Positions 1 to 7,669 of a stretch of DNA of 64,000 nucleotides are shown here, piece after piece. Location of the stretch: positions 1-64,000 of the forward strand of contig JAJECK010000113.1 of the NCBI GenBank assembly GCA_022822085.1, in the 5' to 3' direction. The notes beneath the pieces are model-generated. The model made no database searches, was not told where the DNA came from, and saw nothing but the letters and a program-made list of their open reading frames with translations. Position 1 is the first letter of the stretch; the number at the start of each line of letters is the position of its first letter. The translations under genes and the position numbers were made by a program. This stretch comes from Candidatus Poribacteria bacterium (GTDB taxonomy: Bacteria; Poribacteria; WGA-4E; WGA-3G).

Positions 1-1
1 G

Positions 2-118
2 CAAGATACCTACCGGAAACTCGCTCTTAGCTACGATAAACTCAAAGAAACTCGTTTAGGGTTTCGATATTTAGCAGGTTCTATGATTAACTTTCGTGTG
101 ACTTTCAACGATTCTTAA
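2..118 (+). pseudogene. C-terminal end of an IS5-like transposase (cut by window edge)
   Basis: The first reading frame in the window is open from base 2 to a TAA at 116-118. It reads like the tail of a DDE transposase of the IS5/IS4 kind, with a stretch of the form YRKLALSYDKLKETRLGF followed by a hydrophobic segment. In that family this is the last helix after the catalytic Glu. The start lies outside the window, so I cannot say whether the element is intact. It ends only 10 bases from the stop of the convergent gene at 129-1826. Assignment rests on resemblance of about 38 residues. Confidence 0.5.
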
Positions 119-128
119 ATCGTACTCG

Positions 129-1826
129 CTATGAGTTCAAAGGATATAGAAAACTACTAAACGAAAGTTTATCGTTACTATTCCGGGACGCTCTCCATTG
201 CATCCAATTGTCCAGATGAACATGAAAAGGGGTATCGCTGAGATAAGGTTCTAAAGATTCAAGATCCTCAATTGTTAACACTGTCAGAGGTTTTATATTT
301 AAGTCCCCTTTCAGTTCAATGCCTTTCATTAACCGTTCATATTCTGAATCCAAATATCTGTTCATAAGTGGAGCTGAAAACATCCTATCAAAAAGGACTA
401 AAACGGGATAGACCTTACTGATTCTTGAAATGTCTATTTCTATTATACTTTTTCTTTGAGTTTCGTCTATGTGAAATAGGGATTGAATTGCATTACACAG
501 TTGCTTTATTCCTTTTGCTTTTTTAGGTCTTTCACCTTCAACGATTTTGTCCTTAAGCTCTGTATCAAATTTATCTAGGTCACCACTAAACTTGGTTTCC
601 GCCCGTAAGATAGGGGATTTACATTCTAATAAGATTAGAGTTTCATTTCCACTTACGGCAATATCGGTGCATTCTTTCTTTTCTTTCTGATGGTATTGGA
701 GACTCGTTACACATTTTTCAATGGGTGGTACTTGAGCATCTATTCCGCGTATAATCGCTGAGGTGGCGTAATCCTCAAAAATGTCTCCCCATAAACTGAT
801 AATTTTCTGACCATCGCCTCTACACCGTTTTTCCAATATATCTCGAATTATCCAAAACACACCTGTTTGAAGTTTCTCTAATAAAAAATAAAAGTCAATA
901 CAAAGTATCTGGTTTTCGCTTATTTTTACCAGTGGATACTTCCGCCAGAGAAGAAACTCGTTTTTTAATCTTAGAAACTTCTTTGCTTCATCATTCAAAT
1001 CGTTTATTGAGATACAGATGTGTGGAAGCAATTTTTCGTATAACGGGATCAGATCAGGGACCGAACTTGTATCAAAGAATACTGAACTGTCCCTTGAAGG
1101 ATCCCTCCACATAACTTCCAGTGGGCTAAACTTCCAATACGCCGCTAAGATACTATAAACCAGATGTTGGTAGTCTTTTATTCTTAATTCAATTTCCTGA
1201 AAGAAAGTTTGGTTCACCTCAATTCCTAAGTGGATTTTCGCAGCATCAACGAGCCGAGACAAGTATTCTGCCGATCTGACCATTATAAACTTTGCCCGGT
1301 ATTCAAGTGAAGTGTTTATAGCGTAATCCATAGTTGGAATGGAGTCAACTATTACCCGTTTACTGATTTCCTCTTGAGATGTTATATTAGAAGTAGAATT
1401 GCCATCGTCCAATAGACTGTTGGCAATCAGATAGCATTTTAATAGGTTGTACCGTGAATCAGCTTTGTCAAAAGTGATGTTAGAATATGGATCAGAGACA
1501 CTAACACATTCGCTCAACAAGCGTAGAGTAGATTGTCTATTGAAGATAAAACGTCCTCGTAGAGATGAAGAGGTATCAATCCTATTAAGTACAACAGGTT
1601 TACAGAAATACTCCTTAAGAGCAATCTCGTCATATTCAAAGTCATTACCCCGTTGGAGTAATAGATTAATTTTCGCAAGTTGTATCAAAATATCTCTAAA
1701 TTTGAACGTACGCAGGATCTGACTTAACTCTTCTTCAGAACTTGTATAACCGATTTCTTCTGCTGTAATTAATGGAGAGATCTCTATATTTCCAAGTGTC
1801 AATTGTTTTCGTGGGTATCTGTTCAT
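129..1826 (-). CDS. Hypothetical protein with a C-terminal PD-(D/E)XK nuclease-like core
   Basis: This 565-residue soluble protein has no signal peptide or membrane segment. I do not recognise a named family. Around residues 385-405 it has an Asp in a strand (CTDIAV), about 12 residues later a hydrophobic strand ending in ECK, and further Lys-rich helices. This is the pattern of the PD-(D/E)XK nuclease fold, as in NERD and restriction-like domains. The long N-terminal part (about 1-370) is mostly helical with no motif I can name. It stands alone, convergent with a transposase tail. It could be a solitary nuclease or a defence-type orphan gene; that role is inference. Confidence 0.6.
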   Translation of the reverse strand: MNRYPRKQLTLGNIEISPLITAEEIGYTSSEEELSQILRTFKFRDILIQLAKINLLLQRGNDFEYDEIALKEYFCKPVVLNRIDTSSSLRGRFIFNRQSTLRLLSECVSVSDPYSNITFDKADSRYNLLKCYLIANSLLDDGNSTSNITSQEEISKRVIVDSIPTMDYAINTSLEYRAKFIMVRSAEYLSRLVDAAKIHLGIEVNQTFFQEIELRIKDYQHLVYSILAAYWKFSPLEVMWRDPSRDSSVFFDTSSVPDLIPLYEKLLPHICISINDLNDEAKKFLRLKNEFLLWRKYPLVKISENQILCIDFYFLLEKLQTGVFWIIRDILEKRCRGDGQKIISLWGDIFEDYATSAIIRGIDAQVPPIEKCVTSLQYHQKEKKECTDIAVSGNETLILLECKSPILRAETKFSGDLDKFDTELKDKIVEGERPKKAKGIKQLCNAIQSLFHIDETQRKSIIEIDISRISKVYPVLVLFDRMFSAPLMNRYLDSEYERLMKGIELKGDLNIKPLTVLTIEDLESLEPYLSDTPFHVHLDNWMQWRASRNSNDKLSFSSFLYPLNS

Positions 1827-2100
1827 AGTTCATCCTTGATTTTACTATCTTTGCTCTGTCATGATGCTTCTGTTTGCGGGTGTAAAATTTGTGTCTGATA
1901 GTAAATCGTAATTGGCGAGAAATTATTCTAATCTCAACATTATATTCAATAGTGTAAATTATACCATGCTTGTGTTAAATAGGCAAATAAATTAGGAGGG
2001 ATTTGGTCTGGTGGAGTACGAAAAGTTTTTTGTTGAAGTTTTGTTTTGGCACAAGGACGGGGCCGTTTTGCTATGCGTCTTCCAATTAACTGAAAATCAA

Positions 2101-2297
2101 TCAAATTGGGAACTGGTGGTTGCCAGCGGTCAATCTGCCATCAATCACAAAAACTGCACTTGTGGCAAAACTTGACTCATCGGCTCCCAGACTTCAGTTT
2201 GCCCTGTGTCAGGACAGATGTAGTTGGGATGGATGTTGTCTTTACCGTGTGCAACTGCTATAGAACGAGTCAACGCGATGACACCACGAGTAGTTTT
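2101..2297 (-). pseudogene. Remnant of a short-chain dehydrogenase/reductase C-terminus
   Basis: Read on the minus strand, 2294 down to 2145 gives residues typical of an SDR after the active-site helix: RGVIALTRSIAVAHGKDNI, then a YICP-type turn and an EVWEPM segment, ending at TGA. A second piece in another frame (VIDGRLTAG, stop at 2103-2101) matches the usual SDR ending DGGLTAG. So the gene is broken by a frameshift or deletion and lacks its Rossmann N-terminus. An inverted-repeat element (2312-2507) sits directly at its upstream end, which may be what broke it. Confidence 0.6.
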
Positions 2298-2311
2298 TAA
2301 GGTCTTATCTG

Positions 2312-2507
2312 TTATAGTAAAAACAACAATTACCTGGACATTGGCGAGGTTAGGAAACCTCGCCAGCGGAGGAGCGAAACTTGATTTGTCAGGATAAAAA
2401 ATTACCGAATTAATAAATTAATCTTCATAAGGCATTCCCCGCCACGCCAGCGCGAGTATGTGGGGATTGTTCATTGAAATATGAACATATTTTCGATTAT
2501 ACTATAA
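2312..2507. repeat. MITE-like element, copy 1 (TTATAGTA termini)
   Basis: This 196-base non-coding element begins TTATAGTAAAA and ends in an imperfect inverted copy, TTATACTATAA. Inside are the palindrome GGCGAGGTTAGGAAACCTCGCC and an outer block matching the reverse complement of the element at 11561-11674. Both copies follow the same pentamer ATCTG. It carries no gene. It resembles a non-autonomous inverted-repeat element; no transposase that would move it is visible here. Confidence 0.65.
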
Positions 2508-2523
2508 ATTCAAGAACCTTTAT

Positions 2524-2590
2524 CCGTTGGATTGAGGCACGAAACCCAACGGTCTGAGACATTCGTGTCGAATTATCAAGTTCACGTTGG
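2524..2590. repeat. Dispersed hairpin repeat (GAGGCACGAAACCC family), partial
   Basis: The stretch contains a hairpin built on GTTGGATTGAGGCACGAAAC followed by CCAAC, and ends in AATTATCAAGTTCACGTT. That ending is the right terminus of the better preserved element at 15336-15437. Relatives occur at 3244-3316 and 16485-16570. Confidence 0.6.
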
Positions 2591-2698
2591 GATAATCTTT
2601 TTGAACTGACACCGATGATCTCTTCCCCTATTAGCGGGAGAACGCAAAGATTTAGGAATACCATGGATATATTCATAAAACGGCTCGAAGGGGAAGCA

Positions 2699-2972
2699 CC
2701 AGACCAGTGCCCGAATCTGAGTCACAAGTAACCGAAAAAACCCTCTAAACATAGACGGTACAAGGATCGGGTAATTCCAAAAAGCCGAAAAATAGGGCAC
2801 AATAGGGCACAATAGGGCACTCAGCACCAATCAGGCAGAACCAGACTAGTGCCCGAATCTGCATCACGAGTAACCGAAAAAACCCTCTAAACATAGACAG
2901 TACAAGGATCGGGTAATTCCAAAAAGCCGAAAAATAGGGCACAATAGGGCACTCAATACCAATCAGGCAGAA
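2699..2972. repeat. Two-copy tandem repeat (142 and 132 bases) with a 10-base microsatellite inside
   Basis: Copy 1 is 2699-2840 and copy 2 is 2841-2972. They differ by a few substitutions and by one 10-base unit: AATAGGGCAC occurs three times in copy 1 and twice in copy 2. Both begin CCAGAC and end CAATCAGGCAGAA. The minus-strand reading frames across it have no codon character and are not genes. Confidence 0.9.
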
Positions 2973-3071
2973 TGCAATTCGGACACTCCGCCAAACCCGT
3001 TTGGTATTAATTGATACTATAGTTTGGGCAATTCTTGTCTCGTGGAAGTTGAGTTTTCAATAGAAAATGCC

Positions 3072-3224
3072 GCACTCCCGCGGAGTGCAATGTCTATAGA
3101 AAACAGGCTGCACACATTCTTGCACTCCAGCGGAGTGCTATGTGTTGGCACCCACGTACCGCTCCGCTGGAGCGGAGATGTCAGTTGATAATGTGGCTAT
3201 AAACATATTGCTCCGCTGGAGCAA
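3072..3224. repeat. Four 17-base palindromes with a CTCC/GGAG core
   Basis: Perfect or near-perfect palindromes lie at 3072-3088, 3122-3138, 3159-3175 and 3208-3224, spaced roughly 35-50 bases. The core of each is CTCC, then GCG or GCT, then GGAG, while the outer bases vary. They could be extragenic REP-like hairpins or a cluster of sites for a dimeric protein. Nothing here decides between these. Confidence 0.7.
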
Positions 3225-3243
3225 AGCGGGGTCTGTTTCGTCC

Positions 3244-3316
3244 GTCGGGTAGAGGCACGAAACCCGACAGGTATTGATTGTGGTTATCATGTCGGGTTTC
3301 GTGCCTCATCCCGACC
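3244..3316. repeat. Dispersed hairpin repeat (GAGGCACGAAACCC family)
   Basis: GTCGGGTAGAGGCACGAAAC near the left end is answered by GTTTCGTGCCTCATCCCGAC at the right end, giving a stem of more than 20 bases with a short AT-rich loop. It belongs to the same family as 2524-2590, 15336-15437 and 16485-16570. Confidence 0.75.
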
Positions 3317-3363
3317 TACGGAAGAATGGTCCAAAAATAATTAGAATTGGTATAAATTAAAAT

Positions 3364-3392
3364 TTGACTTTCAGGTATAAAAGCAGTATAAT
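3364..3392 (+). promoter_or_regulatory. Sigma70-type promoter of the histidine block
   Basis: TTGACT (3364-3369), 17 bases, then TATAAT (3387-3392). The -10 is perfect, the -35 has five of six consensus bases and the spacing is optimal. Transcription would start near 3399, just before the His-rich leader peptide at 3426. Confidence 0.75.
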
Positions 3393-3425
3393 TTAAGAAA
3401 GATTACAACTTTATACGAAATAATT

Positions 3426-3467
3426 ATGATATTTTTCAGCAACCATCATCATTCAATCCATTGCTGA
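3426..3467 (+). promoter_or_regulatory. Histidine-rich leader peptide of a candidate his attenuator
   Basis: A 13-codon reading frame encodes MIFFSNHHHSIHC and a TGA stop: four His in thirteen codons, three of them consecutive. It lies 27 bases downstream of the predicted start site of a strong promoter and upstream of histidine genes. That is the classic arrangement of his-operon attenuation in enterobacteria, where ribosome stalling at His codons prevents terminator formation. CAGCAA at 3437-3442, inside the frame, can pair with TTGCTG at 3461-3466 or at 3611-3616, so alternative folds exist. No strong ribosome-binding site is seen before it (only purine-rich AAAGA). Confidence 0.65.
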
Positions 3468-3600
3468 GTTGGGCGGATTAGAATGATGAGGTGATTACCC
3501 ATACATCATATTGGACACATAGCAAGTGCGTCTTGCTACACAATCCTGGTGAACTAACCACTCTCCTCCGTGTCAGACTATTGGCACGTTGAGATAATGG

Positions 3601-3626
3601 AGCAAGTTGTTTGCTGGGTTTTTTTG
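3601..3626 (+). terminator. Terminator-like hairpin closing the candidate his attenuator
   Basis: AGCAA (3601-3605) and TTGCT (3611-3615) enclose a five-base loop, followed by GGG and a run of seven T. The stem is short, so termination may be weak or may use more upstream pairing. Its distance of about 135 bases from the leader peptide stop suits an attenuator. Confidence 0.5.
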
Positions 3627-3653
3627 TTACAATTTCTTGGAAATGGAGAATAG

Positions 3654-3777
3654 TGCTTCGTCAAGCATTAATTGATGGGACTTGAAAGTAGTCGGGAATC
3701 GGAGTTCCCTCCTACCCTAAGCAGTCCATCGGTAGGAGCGATCTCCGAATCGCGAACAATAATATGTTGACGAAGCA
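3654..3777. repeat. Inverted-repeat element between the attenuator and hisZ
   Basis: TGCTTCGTCAA at 3654-3664 and TTGACGAAGCA at 3767-3777 are perfect 11-base inverted termini of a 124-base element. Inside, two more arms pair imperfectly (TCGGAGTTCCCTCCTACC with GGTAGGAGCGATCTCCGA). It seems to have inserted between the leader and the first structural gene. Confidence 0.65.
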
Positions 3778-3795
3778 ATAGTGGGAGTAACGCTT

Positions 3796-5232
3796 ATGGA
3801 AAAGTTTACGAAACCCGCCGGAACAAATGATTTTCTCCCTGAACAGATGGTTCAACGAAATTATGTTGAGAATGTTGTTCGTGAGACTTTTGAAAGTTAT
3901 GGATATGCACAGATTCAGACACCACTGTTCGAGTCCTTTGCCCTTTTATCCGCACAATCCGGTGAAGAGATACGTCACAAAATGTTCACATTTGTCGGAC
4001 CAGATAGGGTAGATTATGCTCTGAGACCGGAACTTACTGCCCCCGTATGCCGTCTCATTGCAAATGGTGACTTACAACATTTACCATACCCATATAAACT
4101 ATATTATATCGGTCAATGTGTGCGTCAGGAACCGAGGACAGACAATCGTGAAGTAAAGCGCGAATTTCGTCAAGCAGGGATAGAGTTAATCGGTCCATCA
4201 TCTGAGTTAGCAGATGCTGAGATTATTACGGTACCAGTTCGGATACTTGAGAAACTGAACATTACACAGACGACACTGAAAATAGGCAATACAAGGGTCT
4301 TTCGAGAGATATTCAAACAGGTTGCGTTAGATCCAAAAGACCACAGTGAAGTGATTTTGGACATAGATCATCTTTCTCGTCTGCAAAGGGACAGCCAACA
4401 CTTGGATTTAGATGCGCTTCGTGATGAGCTCAATATGTTGCGACGATCACAAGGACCTGACTACGAAGGTGAGTCCAAGATTGAAACATCGGACATCCAA
4501 GAATTAACAGAAGGCACCGCAAAGGAATGGACGGAGAAGTTAACGCTTGTCGCAGAAGAAACCTATAAAGCGAGATGGCACCGATATTTCAATATTTCTG
4601 AAGAGATCGCACAACGCTGCATTGATGTTTCAAAGATTAGTGGGAGTAAAGATGCTGTGATGGAGGCGTGGGGAACATTTCTCAATCATACCGCACGGGG
4701 AGTTCGTCAAGAAATACTCAGACTATGTGAATGTTTGGAATATAATAATATTACTGATTATGAAATAAACTTGGGTATTACACGAGGATTTGACTTTTAT
4801 ACTGGTACAGTTTTTCAGATTGAAGTGTCGGAGAGAAATCTACCAATCTGTGGGGGTGGAAGATATGATAGGTTGATCGAAAGTTTTGGCGGTCCGCCGG
4901 TGCCAGGAGCAGGTTTTGCATTTCAATTTGATTCGCTGATGGAGACATACGCCGAAATGCTGCGCGAACCTATTCAAGCAAAAAAGGATTACTTTATCAC
5001 TGCTACATCTACTGATAACCTTCGTGAAGTACAACGTCTTTCTGAAAAATTAAGGGCTTTAGGAAAAACTGTTGAGATAGATTTGATGAAACGTGAAGGG
5101 CAAGAACAGCATGATTACGCTGCAAAAGCGAACTACGATTATCTGATTCAATTGAATGATGATCAATCAATCCAACGGATTGAATTAAAAACTGGAGACA
5201 CTGCGGTAGTTGCTCTCAAAGACCTTGAATAA
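3796..5232 (+). CDS. hisZ: HisRS-like protein, probable ATP phosphoribosyltransferase regulatory subunit (HisZ)
   Basis: This 478-residue class II histidyl-tRNA-synthetase fold begins at the ATG with GGGAG upstream. It has the HisRS-type motif RGFDFYTG near residue 329, a CGGGRYD motif after it and a C-terminal anticodon-binding-like domain (about 390-478). Motif 2 around residue 110 reads RQEPRTDNREVKREFRQAG: the GRY signature of active synthetases is replaced by EVK. A complete HisRS gene lies 1.1 kb downstream and a short HisG directly follows. Together these point to HisZ, the catalytically dead paralogue that activates short-form HisG. Against this, HisZ usually lacks the C-terminal domain, so a second functional or tRNA-related HisRS is possible. 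Confidence 0.7.
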   Translation: MEKFTKPAGTNDFLPEQMVQRNYVENVVRETFESYGYAQIQTPLFESFALLSAQSGEEIRHKMFTFVGPDRVDYALRPELTAPVCRLIANGDLQHLPYPYKLYYIGQCVRQEPRTDNREVKREFRQAGIELIGPSSELADAEIITVPVRILEKLNITQTTLKIGNTRVFREIFKQVALDPKDHSEVILDIDHLSRLQRDSQHLDLDALRDELNMLRRSQGPDYEGESKIETSDIQELTEGTAKEWTEKLTLVAEETYKARWHRYFNISEEIAQRCIDVSKISGSKDAVMEAWGTFLNHTARGVRQEILRLCECLEYNNITDYEINLGITRGFDFYTGTVFQIEVSERNLPICGGGRYDRLIESFGGPPVPGAGFAFQFDSLMETYAEMLREPIQAKKDYFITATSTDNLREVQRLSEKLRALGKTVEIDLMKREGQEQHDYAAKANYDYLIQLNDDQSIQRIELKTGDTAVVALKDLE

Positions 5233-5237
5233 TAGAG

Positions 5238-5361
5238 CGTATCTCATAAATCACTTGTAGGGACGGGGTCTCCCCGCCCGTTTAGAAGAACCCTTTCTAT
5301 ATAGGGACGAGGTAACCTCGCCCCTACGATGAAGGTGTCCTATTATGATTTATGAGATATA
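5238..5361. repeat. Inverted-repeat element after hisZ
   Basis: CGTATCTCATAAATCA at the left (5238-5253) is matched by an inverted TGATTTATGAGATATAC at the right. Between them lie two hairpin-forming GC-rich blocks (GGGGTCTCCCCGCCCG and GACGAGGTAACCTCGCCCC). It is non-coding and about 124 bases long. Confidence 0.65.
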
Positions 5362-5406
5362 CCGTAGTTATGAATGAATACGGAGAACAATGATACGCAT
5401 TAAGGA

Positions 5407-5539
5407 CAGGACTTACGCATTTTCTCTTAAAGTCCCCTTGATAAGGGGGATTTAGGGGGTTAAAAAGACTAAAAACACTGAAATATCGCACCATTTAACC
5501 CCCCTAACCCCCTTATCAAGGGGGATTGCGTAAGTCCTG
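5407..5539. repeat. Long-hairpin element with AGGACTTACGCA termini, just upstream of hisG
   Basis: CAGGACTTACGCA (5407-5419) and TGCGTAAGTCCTG (5527-5539) are perfect 13-base inverted termini. Internal arms (CCCCTTGATAAGGGGGATTT and a TTAGGGGGTTAAA block) repeat inverted on the right. The 133-base transcript would fold into one long hairpin 14 bases before the hisG start, so it may affect expression of hisG and hisS. Elements with this terminus occur in several bacterial groups. Confidence 0.75.
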
Positions 5540-5552
5540 AAGGAAACTAATT

Positions 5553-6323
5553 ATGACAACAGAAAGGACACTGAATTTACTTTTGCCGAAAGGCACGATT
5601 CAATCTGAAACACTTGAGATGTTCCAACGTGCAGGTTATGAACTCAATGGATATAAGTCAACTGACCGCTCTTATCGTGCCAGTTTTGCCAACGACAGTG
5701 AAGTTCAGATAAAGATTTCTCGTCCGCAAGAGATACCGGTCTATGTGGGTATGGACGACTTCTACGATTTGGGAATAACTGGACAGGATTGGGTTGAAGA
5801 AACAGATGCTGATGTTGAGGAAATCCTTCCGTTAGACTACGGTTTTGTCAATATAGTTCTGGCAGTTCGTGAGGAACGGGAGGACATAAATGCCTTCACC
5901 GATTTGGTGAATCTTGCGGATAGGAACATCCGCATCTCAACTGAGTATTTAAATATCGCTGAGAAATATATACTTGAAACGACAGCAAACCGCATTGCGC
6001 CTGCGATTCTCACGCCATGGAAAAGGTTGAACACACTCGGCACTTATCAATCACCTATTACCCTTATGTTGTCATTTGGTGCAACAGAGGGGAAACCGCC
6101 AGAAGAAGCGGATGCAATCATTGATAATTGTAGTTCAGCACGCACATTGAAGGCAAACCATCTTAAAATTATAGAAGTGTTACGGGAGTCTGAATCTACG
6201 TTGATAGCAAACCCGAAATCACTCAAGGATCCCTGGAAACGCAAAAAGATTGATGAATTTAAACAGACCTTAGCGAAAGGATTACGGAGGCGTAGGAGTC
6301 ATGCACTTCCTGGACACATATAA
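5553..6323 (+). CDS. hisG: ATP phosphoribosyltransferase, short form (HisG)
   Basis: HisG makes phosphoribosyl-ATP from ATP and PRPP, the first committed step of histidine synthesis. The 256-residue product opens with the LLLPKGTIQSETLEMFQRAG stretch of the ATP-binding face, then a GITGQDWV-type motif and the SFGATEGKPPEEADAIIDNC region of the PRPP site. It is longer than most short forms (about 200-230) but has no recognisable C-terminal ACT-like domain; instead it ends in a basic RRRR tail. Lacking that domain, it should need a HisZ partner, which fits the HisRS-like gene upstream. The start has GGAA upstream, and hisS follows after 12 bases. Confidence 0.88.
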   Translation: MTTERTLNLLLPKGTIQSETLEMFQRAGYELNGYKSTDRSYRASFANDSEVQIKISRPQEIPVYVGMDDFYDLGITGQDWVEETDADVEEILPLDYGFVNIVLAVREEREDINAFTDLVNLADRNIRISTEYLNIAEKYILETTANRIAPAILTPWKRLNTLGTYQSPITLMLSFGATEGKPPEEADAIIDNCSSARTLKANHLKIIEVLRESESTLIANPKSLKDPWKRKKIDEFKQTLAKGLRRRRSHALPGHI

Positions 6324-6335
6324 GGAGCTATTTTC

Positions 6336-7667
6336 ATGTCAACATTTATCAAACCGCGTGTTCCACGCGGCATGCGAGATATTTTACCTGAACAGATGAT
6401 CCGTAGGCAATATGTCATAGACGTGATACGCGATGTATTTGAAGAATTCGGGTTTGAACCATTACAAACCCCTGCAATGGAATTATCTGAAGTACTGACA
6501 GGGAAATACGGGCCGGACGCAGAAAAACTGATTTATCAAGCTGGACACACGGGGGGTAAGGAGGACATCTCACTCCGCTATGATCTGTCAGTACCGCTTT
6601 GCCGTGTTGTAGCAATGTATCCGCAGCTGCCAAAACCTTTCAAGCGGTATCAAATTGATCCAGTATGGCGAGCGGAACGACCGCAAAAGGGACGTTATCG
6701 TCAGTTTTATCAATGTGATGCAGATACCGTTGGAAGTGACAGCATGTTAGCAGATGCGGAAAATGTTAATCTTATCTATCAAGTCCTGTCACGTCTCGGT
6801 TTCCAGCAATTTGAGATAAATATCAACAACAGAAAACTAATAACCGGACTGGGTGAATACTCTGGTGTTCCTGCCGAACAACTTGGCGGACTTTATCGCT
6901 CTATTGACAAATTAGATAAAATTGGGTTAGAAGGTGTCACTGAAGAATTGCAAGAGAATGGGATAGTGGAAGATGTGATTGACAAATTGCTTACACTCCT
7001 ACAGGTAGAAGGTGATGCGATTACAGTTCTCACTGATATGAAGAAACAACTTGCGAATTTTGAAATTGCTCGTGAGGGAATAACCGAATTGGAGGAATTA
7101 ATTAACTATATCACTACGCTTGGTGTGCCCGAAGCATATTATAGAGTAAACGTAGCGATGGTGCGCGGATTGGAATACTATACGGGTCCGATATACGAAA
7201 CGGTTGTCGAAGAACCGAAGATCGGCAGCATTACAGGCGGCGGCAGATACGATGAACTGATCGGGAGTTTTAGCAAACAGAGTTTTCCTGCAACCGGCAC
7301 AAGTTTCGGTATTGAACGGATTATTGATGTCATGGAAGAATTTGATATGTTCCCATCTACTGTAGGGAAAACGGTGACGCAGGTCCTGATGACCGTATTT
7401 GATGATGACCTGATGGAAGAATCGCTTAAGTTAGGGACACGCTTGCGTCAAGGAGGTATACGTACGGAAGTATATTTCCAACCTTCCCGAATTAGCACGC
7501 AGTTGAAATATGCTGATTCTAAAGGTATTCCTTATGCAGCTATCCTGGGCTCGGATGAGTTAGCTGCGGGGGTCGTTGCAGTTCGTGATTTGGCAAGCAG
7601 AGAACAAGAGAATGTTCCAGTAGATGAAGTTGTTGACCGAATACAACAGTGGTTGGAAGATAACTGA
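6336..7667 (+). CDS. hisS: Histidyl-tRNA synthetase (HisS)
   Basis: This enzyme charges tRNA-His. The 443-residue product has the normal class II features: an N-terminal PRGMRDILPEQMIRR start, motif 2 AERPQKGRYRQFYQCD with the GRY lost from the paralogue upstream, the HisRS motif VRGLEYYTGPIYE, a GGGRYDELIG motif and a C-terminal anticodon-binding domain from about residue 345. The start has AAGGAGC eight bases upstream, and the gene follows hisG closely, so the two are probably co-transcribed. It ends three bases from the stop of the convergent AAA gene. Confidence 0.93.
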   Translation: MSTFIKPRVPRGMRDILPEQMIRRQYVIDVIRDVFEEFGFEPLQTPAMELSEVLTGKYGPDAEKLIYQAGHTGGKEDISLRYDLSVPLCRVVAMYPQLPKPFKRYQIDPVWRAERPQKGRYRQFYQCDADTVGSDSMLADAENVNLIYQVLSRLGFQQFEININNRKLITGLGEYSGVPAEQLGGLYRSIDKLDKIGLEGVTEELQENGIVEDVIDKLLTLLQVEGDAITVLTDMKKQLANFEIAREGITELEELINYITTLGVPEAYYRVNVAMVRGLEYYTGPIYETVVEEPKIGSITGGGRYDELIGSFSKQSFPATGTSFGIERIIDVMEEFDMFPSTVGKTVTQVLMTVFDDDLMEESLKLGTRLRQGGIRTEVYFQPSRISTQLKYADSKGIPYAAILGSDELAAGVVAVRDLASREQENVPVDEVVDRIQQWLEDN

Positions 7668-7669
7668 TC

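Noticed and set aside
2582-2942. Two overlapping small proteins on the minus strand
   Set aside because: They are the translation of the tandem repeat itself, repeat the same peptide and have no start signal or domain.
2699-2972. Possible CRISPR array
   Set aside because: Only two long copies (142 and 132 bases) in direct contact, with no spacers and no cas genes.
3421-3780. T-box riboswitch before the HisRS-like gene
   Set aside because: No T-box sequence (AGGGTGGNACCGCG) or specifier loop is visible; the leader peptide explains the region better.
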